From positions 390,132 through 454,131 of the forward strand of contig JAWRYS010001452.1 in assembly GCA_034769895.1 (NCBI GenBank): a stretch of DNA of 64,000 bases, in the 5' to 3' direction. Both the position numbers and the translations under genes were made by a program. Shown here piece after piece: positions 53,979 through 64,000 of the stretch (positions within the stretch are counted from its first letter, which is position 1; each line of letters starts with the position of its first letter). A model generated the notes under the pieces. It ran no database searches. It saw only the letters and a list, made by a program, of their open reading frames with translations, and was not told the origin of the DNA. The stretch comes from Magicicada septendecula. Taxonomy: Eukaryota; Arthropoda; Insecta; Hemiptera; Cicadidae.

Positions 53979-55338
53979 GCTTCGTTCCTCCAGTTAGTCA
54001 TCACATGCCCTGTTGTACCGACTACTGCTTGTTTCCCTGCTGCTGAACTCTAACCCGACAATCTTGTGTAGATGTCCAGGTTTCCCACATCTATACATCT
54101 ATAACACTTCGTTCTTCCATCCTTCCTTATTTTCCTCTGTAGCCCCACTCGTTGGGTCTTTGTTCCTTTGCTCTTCTTCTTCATCATCTGTTCTTTGCAA
54201 TCTTTTAGCGTGTACTTTATGACTTGTCCAACCAGCCACTGACTTGCAGCCTCAAATTGCAAAGCATGTACCAGGGCATCCGCACTGTTCTGGTGTCCTG
54301 TTATTCATAACACTTGCTATAGTTCATTCTCTCGGACACCATCAGTAAATGTCTGCATCGCAAGCCTCGTTCGAAAATCTTCTGGCGCTTTCAGGATAGG
54401 CCAGTCTAATTACTTTGTCGATACTTGCTTCAAACTCTTGAAGACTCCCCAGAATGCTATTACCTTGCGGTCAACTGAGTGCAGTACACATCTCGCAGAT
54501 GTTTATCACCATACCGTAATTCTAGAGCTTTTATCAATTCGGCATAGGTGTTCTGGCTCTCAGGTGGCACTGGCTGTAGTAGTTCTGCCGCAGGTCCTTT
54601 TAATGCAAAAATGAGTGAAACTGCCTTGCCTTTCTCTCTCCAATTATTTGCGCATGGAGCAGCTTCAAATTGGCGAAGGTACGTTGCCCAGTGACAGCTT
54701 CTGTCAAAGGTTGGAGCCTTGACATGAACTGTCACAACCGCAGGCAAGGTAACTTTCTCTATTGTCTTTTCTGTCTTTATCATTGGTACAGTCTGTTCAG
54801 AAATTTGTTTTGGTTGTATCTTCATGAACTGCTTCAACTCGCTTTTAATTTGTTCTCTTATGTTTGCCATTGAGTTTTCTACTGCAGATATTTTATTTGA
54901 CACGGATTCTTCTATGACAGATATTTTTGTGGACATCGATTCTTCAACACTCGAGACAGATTTTTCTACTTGAGCTATTTTTGATGTCATGGATTCTTGT
55001 ACCTCCGATATTTTAGTAACTTGTTTATTAAGCTCACCTCGTAGGATACCCAATTCTGCACTACTGTGTTCTTGTATCTGTTTCTGCATAGCTTCAAAAA
55101 GAGCTTCTGTTTTATCTGCTTGTCGTCCTTCAGATTCCAAAATTAGTGCTTTCTGCCATTCTTGAGTTTCTTCTCTTTCCTGGCTGCGTTTTTCATCATG
55201 TCATTTTTCTGCTTCTTCTCTTCCTTGTCTCCGTTCTCCTTTTTGTCGTCTTTCTGCTTCTTCCACCTCCTGTCGGCGTCGTTCCTCTGTCTCCAACACC
55301 AGCGCCTGGAAATTGTCCATCATCTGACTGGCATCCAT
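53979..55338 (-). pseudogene. gag: Gag of gypsy element D, right copy, with zinc knuckle region
   Basis: Same as the left copy from 55338 to 54286, including the TGA after 45 codons (55203-55201) and the stop at 54462-54460. Here the 3' part is visible. A CCHC-like knuckle (CYRC and CGKPGH) lies near 54075-54110 on the minus strand, but an 8-bp tandem duplication (CATCTATA twice, 54088-54103 on the plus strand) breaks its frame. The gene then reaches the hAT target duplication at 53978. Confidence 0.85.
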
Positions 55339-55419
55339 TGTTTACCGATTATTTACGAATTACACTCGTCTTGTACTAAGTGTCCACTGTTAACGGTTCT
55401 GTCCCACTTCTGATATCAC

Positions 55420-55909
55420 TGTTACGACGGTCTACTGATCGTCGTTTGGTACAGTGGAAAGCAAAATACAAAACACCAATTTAAGTCGCTAATCACCAGC
55501 TTTAATTATCACAATTAAACAGTTTGTAATCAACAAGATAGTCTCTTACAACAAATGAAATAAAAGTTGTTCACACGCAAAAAAAATGTCAACTAATGTA
55601 AATCACAATTGTATTACAATTGTCTCGCACAATTATTAAAAACACTTCGCCACAATACTTCAAACCGCACTAGAATAAATCACCACTAAAACTGAACTAA
55701 GCACAGCTGAGGTCTTGTATTTATACCCCGCTGATATTCCAGCATATTCCATAATACGTGTCTACTAGAAAACACTAGAACGTAATTGATTGCGGCCTTG
55801 AACACAGCGCGCGTAGTTCTGTGACGTACTTTAATGGAACTTTAACTTATTAACTGACGTATCATTTTCTCTCTTGGTTGATACGTTATCAGTAATTTAA
55901 GCCACAACA
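55420..55909 (-). repeat. 5' LTR of element D, right copy
   Basis: Identical in structure to 1135-1624: TGTTGTGGC to GTAACA on the minus strand, with the TATA-like block near 55720. Confidence 0.7.
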
Positions 55910-56047
55910 TACATAAAGGAAACTAGACAGAATACCCGCTTAAACATAGCATTTCACTTTGAGCCATTGTGTATTTTTTTAATGACTTCATCAATTCAAT
56001 TTTTCTATTATTTCCTTATAACTCACGCTTACGTACATCGAAGTTGG

Positions 56048-59124
<3,077 letters not shown>

Positions 59125-59207
59125 AAGTGGCGCGCCAACTAGTAGGGCTAGAATAATTAAAAAATTATACAATTAAACCCTATGGATTCTAGCGGCGGCT
59201 GCAGAAA

Positions 59208-61141
59208 ATGGAACGGGCAAAGCACGACACAAGATACCAGGAGAAGCTACGCGAGAAGAAGGCGGGAAAGGAAGCAGAGACGTTAGAAAAGGAGACCGAG
59301 GAAGACGGCAGAATGGAAGAAAGGGAGATAACATTGGTTGAAGATGTGGAAGAATTATTAACTCCCGTGGAACCAAATAAAACCACACAACAGGAGGAAG
59401 CCAGAGGAGGCATGGACTTACTACAATTATGGGAATTAATAAATGACAATTTCAAGAAACAAGACAAAAAATTGGATAAAAACAAGGAAGAAATTAACGA
59501 GAAGATGGAAGAACAGAGAAGAGAAGACAAGGAAGAATTGAATAAGAAGTTTGAGTCCTTGAATGAAAAATTCGACAGGAATGAGGAGAGTAAATAAAAA
59601 GAATATTGAAACATTAGAACGTAAAATGAAGGAGGAGAATAAGCTGATAGGAGAAAAAATAGAGAGAAGTAATGAGAAAACCAGCGAAACTTTGAGACAA
59701 ATGAAAGAAGATATAGAAACTCTGAATTATAAAATCGAGTACAACCAGGATACATTACAACAATTGACGGAGTACAGGGAAGAATTGAAACAAACTGTAA
59801 TGGAGATGGAAGAGAAGATAGAGAGAACCAACGAAGTGGTGTTACAAGTCCGGGAAGAAATCTTAACCAAGGTAAATGAAGCTTTAGGTGAAAGTAAAAG
59901 GAGGATTGAAGGACTCCAGCAAGAAACAACTCATAAATTTGAACAAGTACAAACCAGAGTCGAAGAGAAGTATAGCCAATTGGATATATCCGTAAGTGAA
60001 GTTAAGGGTACTACAACAGCCCAGGAAGGAAAATTAGAAGAATTCTGAGTGAGAGAGTTACGCCTCCAAGGAGAAATAAATGCACTGAAGGACAGACCAT
60101 TACTGAGTTCACACATCTCATGCGGTGAAAATAGGGAGATAATCAATTTCAAGAACTACAAAAGGAATCCAATCAAATTTATTGAACAGGTGGAAGAGAG
60201 TCTAGCAAGAACCAGGGAGACATGATGGACGGTTATCAAGGGCATGATGGATGAGATGTTTAAGGAGGTCCACGATAATTGGTGGATGGCAGTACGACCG
60301 GACATTCACAAATTTTGCCGAGTTTAAGGAACTTTTTAAAAACAAATACTGGTCGGAGGCGACGCAGCACATGGTACGGAACAATATTAGTAACGGCCGA
60401 TTCGACCCGTACTTGGGACAATCTCCAATGGCTTATTTCTTAGGTAAGGTCAGTGTGGCGAGAAACTTAGAGCCTAACATCCCAGAAGAATGTTTGGTAA
60501 CTCAACTAGCTTACCATTATGATGGGGAAATAACTAAAAGCAGATTGAGTGGGAGAATCAAAACGATACAAGATATGGCCGTTTTATTAGGGGAGTACGA
60601 ACGAGAGAAGCACTACTTACTAAATCGACAGAAGAACAGCCCGAATAATAGAAACTATGACATGAGAAATCACCAAAATGGGCCCCAAGGAAACAATCCA
60701 CCGGCAATTAACCCGCCAAACAACCCCAATAATTTCCGAACATTCAACAACAGTAATAACCAAAATTACCCAAGAAACAACAACCAAAATTATTACAATA
60801 ATAATAATAATAATCATAACAATTCCTATAACCGAGGGAATAACCAAAATGGGGGTCACTACAACAGGCCCAACCACCAATATAATAATAACTACCAAGG
60901 GCAGAATCAAACATACAGGCGACGGGTGAATTACATCAACGCCGAAAATAGAAACGATGGAAGACGGTGTTACAGGGGACCTAGGAGCAGAAGTGCAGAA
61001 GAACATAGAAGAAGTCGGGAGTGAGTAACATTTAACGACCACTCGGTTGAAAGGATGGAAGTAACTGATAATAACCACCCCAATCGACCAGAGGACCGCG
61101 CTGAGGGTAATGCCCAACATTTAAACGAACAGCGGCAGTGA
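59208..61141 (+). pseudogene. gag: Gag of element A, right copy, broken
   Basis: Same frames and breaks as 4851-6784: frameshift near 59592, TGA at 60046 and 60223, frameshift near 60287, TGA at 61022 and 61139. Coiled coil, capsid-like part and Asn-rich tail as described for the left copy. PBS at 59128. Confidence 0.8.
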
Positions 61142-63212
61142 GAATCCAACAGGACCCGTCACTGATCCGATCTATTGGGTACATAACTAGACTGACTGAC
61201 CAGACAACTGACCAAACCATAACGATCATCCAAAACCATTATTTGAAGAATATCCGTGAAGAATTGATGGAAGAGAATACAACACTAATTAAACACCCTG
61301 ACAATGAAATCGCTTATATTATCGCCAGTATATATGGAAGGTCGACAAGATTCATGATTGACACGGGCGCCAATGTGTCCTTAATTGACATCACCATGTA
61401 CAACAAAATTCAAAAAGAAAGTAAGATCAGCTTACCTACGTTACCCGTGAGTAACATTATTTTGATTGGAGCCACTGGAAGGCAAAACAAGACAATTAAA
61501 AAACAAGTATCTTTAGAAGTGATGAGTAATAGTGAAACATTGTCAATGATATTTCTAATCGCTCACAATTTACCATTTGAAATTTTAATTGGTTGAGACA
61601 TCTTAAGAAAATACTCTGCAGTTATCGACATGAGGCAATCCAAGGTAACCATGAGGTATGAAAATAAAGAATGGATGGCAGAATTAACTGGAAGCAAGGG
61701 GGTCGTCCCAATTAACAATGTATATAATATAAGAACAGTCTGTTATTCACCAGACAGAATGTGGGAAGAAAAAACAGAAGATCAAATAAATAGTGACCTT
61801 CTATGGAACAAGAAGTTGGAACATATCCAACACGTTCGATGTACTCAGGACGGGAATCCCTTAACAACTCAAGAAGTAGAAAAGTGAATAAAGATCTACA
61901 ACAAATACCGTAATGTATTTTCCGACCAACCAGGAAAGGTAAGGGGGTATCAATGCGAGTTGAAGTTTAAAGAGGTGGCAAACTTCAATAAAAACTCATC
62001 CAATTGCATATGCGGCAAAGGATGTAGTATGAATGGAGATCAATAAAATGCTGGAAGAGGACATAATCGAGTACAGTTGTTCACAGTACACCAGTCCCAT
62101 AGTGGCTGTTACCAAGAAAGACAGAAGGGTACGCCTATGTCTCGACGCTAGAGAGATAAACAAAATTTTAATTAATGACAGGACATCTCCTGGAGAAATT
62201 GAGGATATCCTAAAAAAGTTTCACGGTACCCAGTTTATCAGTACCTGGGATACAGTTTGCGGGTACTGGCAAGTAGAATTGCACCCAGCCAGTAGAAAGT
62301 ATGTAGCATTTATATTTGAAGGTAGGAACTACCAGTTCAAGCGATTACCTTTTGGGCTGGTAAATTCAGAGCGATATTCGTCCGCTGCATGGACCAGATA
62401 TTGGGTCCTGAAACCATGCATACAGAACTGTGTACGTTGACGATTTGCTAATCACTTCATCCAACTGGGAAGAGCATTGTTCGAGAGTAGAACGAGTACT
62501 GGAGAAGTTATCTGAAAACAATGTGACATTGAAGTTAGAAAAATCAAAACTAATAGCCGAAGAAGTCCAATTCCTTGGATTCAATCTATCCCGACAAGGC
62601 ATAACCCCATCAACAGACAAAATAGATGCTATTCAACGTTTCCCTACCCCTAAAAACAAGAAACAATTACAGTCGTTCCTGGGCATCTGTAATTATTACA
62701 TAAAATTTCAACAAAATTATTCTGAACTAACAACCAAACTGTCACCACAACTATCATCTAAAACCAAGTGGATGTGGGGTCCAGAACAAGAAACAATTTT
62801 CAAAACTATTAAGAAACACTTCCTCAACACAATTATGTTAAAACACCCTGACTTCAATAGACCCTTTTTCATGAACTGCGATGCAAGCGACATTAGCTTG
62901 GGATCAGTATTATATCAGGAGGACGATGACGGAACCCACCAAGTAGTAAGTTTTGCAAGCACAAATTTAAATCAGTGCGAACGCAATTACCACGTAACAG
63001 AGAAGGAGTTGTTAAGCGTAGTATTTTCTTGTGCCAAGTTTCGAACTTATATCCTTGGGTATCAAATAACTGTGCGCACCGACCACAAATCTATATCCTT
63101 TTTAAAGAACTGTAAGCTCAGTCATGGACGGGTAACCAGACGGATACTTGCTCTCTAAGAATACCACATCAGTTGGGAGTATATCCCTGGTAGTAAAAAC
63201 ACTGCAGCTGAT
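61138..63212 (+). pseudogene. pol: Protease, RT and RNase H of element A, right copy, broken
   Basis: DTG of the protease at 61360, TGA at 61594 and 61885, TGA at 62030, YVDD at 62433-62444 with flanking frameshifts, RNase H with NCDASD near 62875, TAA at 63156. All lesions are shared with the left copy. Confidence 0.85.
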
Positions 63213-64000
63213 GTGCTATCTCGCATCAACACCGAACAACAAACATTTGATGGAGAGAAGGAAACGATAGTGAAGGTGTTCAATATTATGAAAAGCAAGT
63301 CAGATTTAGAACCCATACTGAAGAAGGTAAAACAACACCAAAAGGATGATAATAAATTAAACCAGATCCAAGAGTGGTTAAACCAGCAAGAGGAAAGAGT
63401 CACCCAATTCTATTGTTCGCACGAAGACACATTATTCATCAAAACCAAGCCCAACCAAAATTCATGGAAGTTGATAATACCTAAGGGATATGAAACTGAA
63501 ATTATAATGGAATATCACCTCAGATATGGACATATGGGAGCATTAAAAGTGATCAAAGCACTGGAGGAACATACCTACCTGAAAGATATTAACAGAAGAG
63601 TAAGGAAGGTTATAAAAAACTGTCACATATGCCAATTAGTCAAGTGTAATAATGACAAGAAGGAAGGAGTAATGCAACCAATAACTTCTGCCAATAAACT
63701 GGAACGAGTTTTCTTAGACATATGTGGACCCATGCCACGCAGTGGAGGAAGGAAACAGTATAAGTTTATAGTGATCATCATGGACCATTATACCAAGTGT
63801 GTAAAGTTATATCCCATCAACTGTGCTACCACAAATAAGGTACTAAACATTATAACACAGAGGTACATACCAGAATTAGGGATTCCAACATCTATTATCA
63901 CCGATCATGGTACCCAATTCCGAGGGAGAAAATGGAAGGAGACATTAATGGATCTGGGCGTCCGAACATATAAAACTTCTATTTACCACCAGAACAGCAA
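63213..64000 (+). pseudogene. pol: Integrase of element A, right copy, partial
   Basis: Open from 63213 to the window end: zinc domain (CHIC at 63621) and the first two catalytic Asp (63717, 63903). One change near 63373 replaces an Arg codon by Trp relative to the left copy. The catalytic Glu lies just outside. Confidence 0.85.

Overview
The window looks like a repeat-dense, AT-rich intergenic region of a large arthropod genome, most likely an insect. The basis is the set of element families (Ty3/gypsy LTR elements, Helitrons with a CTAG 3' end, hAT elements with 8-bp target duplications, a Jockey/CR1-like LINE) and a spliced transposase gene. No species is assigned. I recognise no host gene, tRNA or rRNA; almost all the sequence is mobile elements inserted into each other.

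Layout. (1) 1-1624, minus strand: 5' LTR and gag of gypsy element D. (2) 1798-28456: a very large gypsy element A (LTRs about 2.97 kb) inserted in a TG microsatellite. Its gag and pol are broken. Its 3' UTR holds two Helitrons (10630-13377) with a minisatellite, and its 3' LTR is split by an internally deleted hAT (14481-17126), a 1219-bp solo LTR (17893-19111, 4-bp duplication AGAT) and gypsy element C (19375-27213, 4-bp duplication ATAC), which has an intact 1069-codon pol but has lost most of gag. (3) 28457-30228: microsatellite, an unassigned stretch, a 491-bp hAT-type MITE and a foldback element. (4) 30229-49258: a tandem array LTR-body-LTR-body-LTR-body-LTR of element B, a gag-only non-autonomous LTR element with LTRs of about 2.75 kb. 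(5) 49259-53978: an unassigned segment, the protease region of D (minus), and a hAT carrying a 5'-truncated LINE. (6) 53979-64000: gag and LTR of D, the microsatellite, and a second copy of A up to integrase. Positions 54286-64000 repeat 1-9643 almost base for base, with the same lesions, so this is a segmental duplication (or false assembly duplication), not a second retrotransposition.

How the parts relate. A and B share the PBS neighbourhood, a 13-nt block before the gag start, a related coiled-coil Gag segment, the tract before the 3' LTR, and a set of small hairpins (GTAAG-N5-CTTAC) in the 3' UTR. I infer that B parasitises the A family: it keeps LTRs, Gag-like proteins and cis signals but has no protease, RT or integrase. 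Element C shows a textbook -1 frameshift signal (A AAA AAC plus stem-loop) between gag and pol. Relative ages read from the nesting: D and A are old and decayed; Helitrons, hAT, solo LTR and C came after A; C is young (four differences seen in 1194 bp of shared LTR); B units 2 and 3, and the large duplication, are the most recent events.
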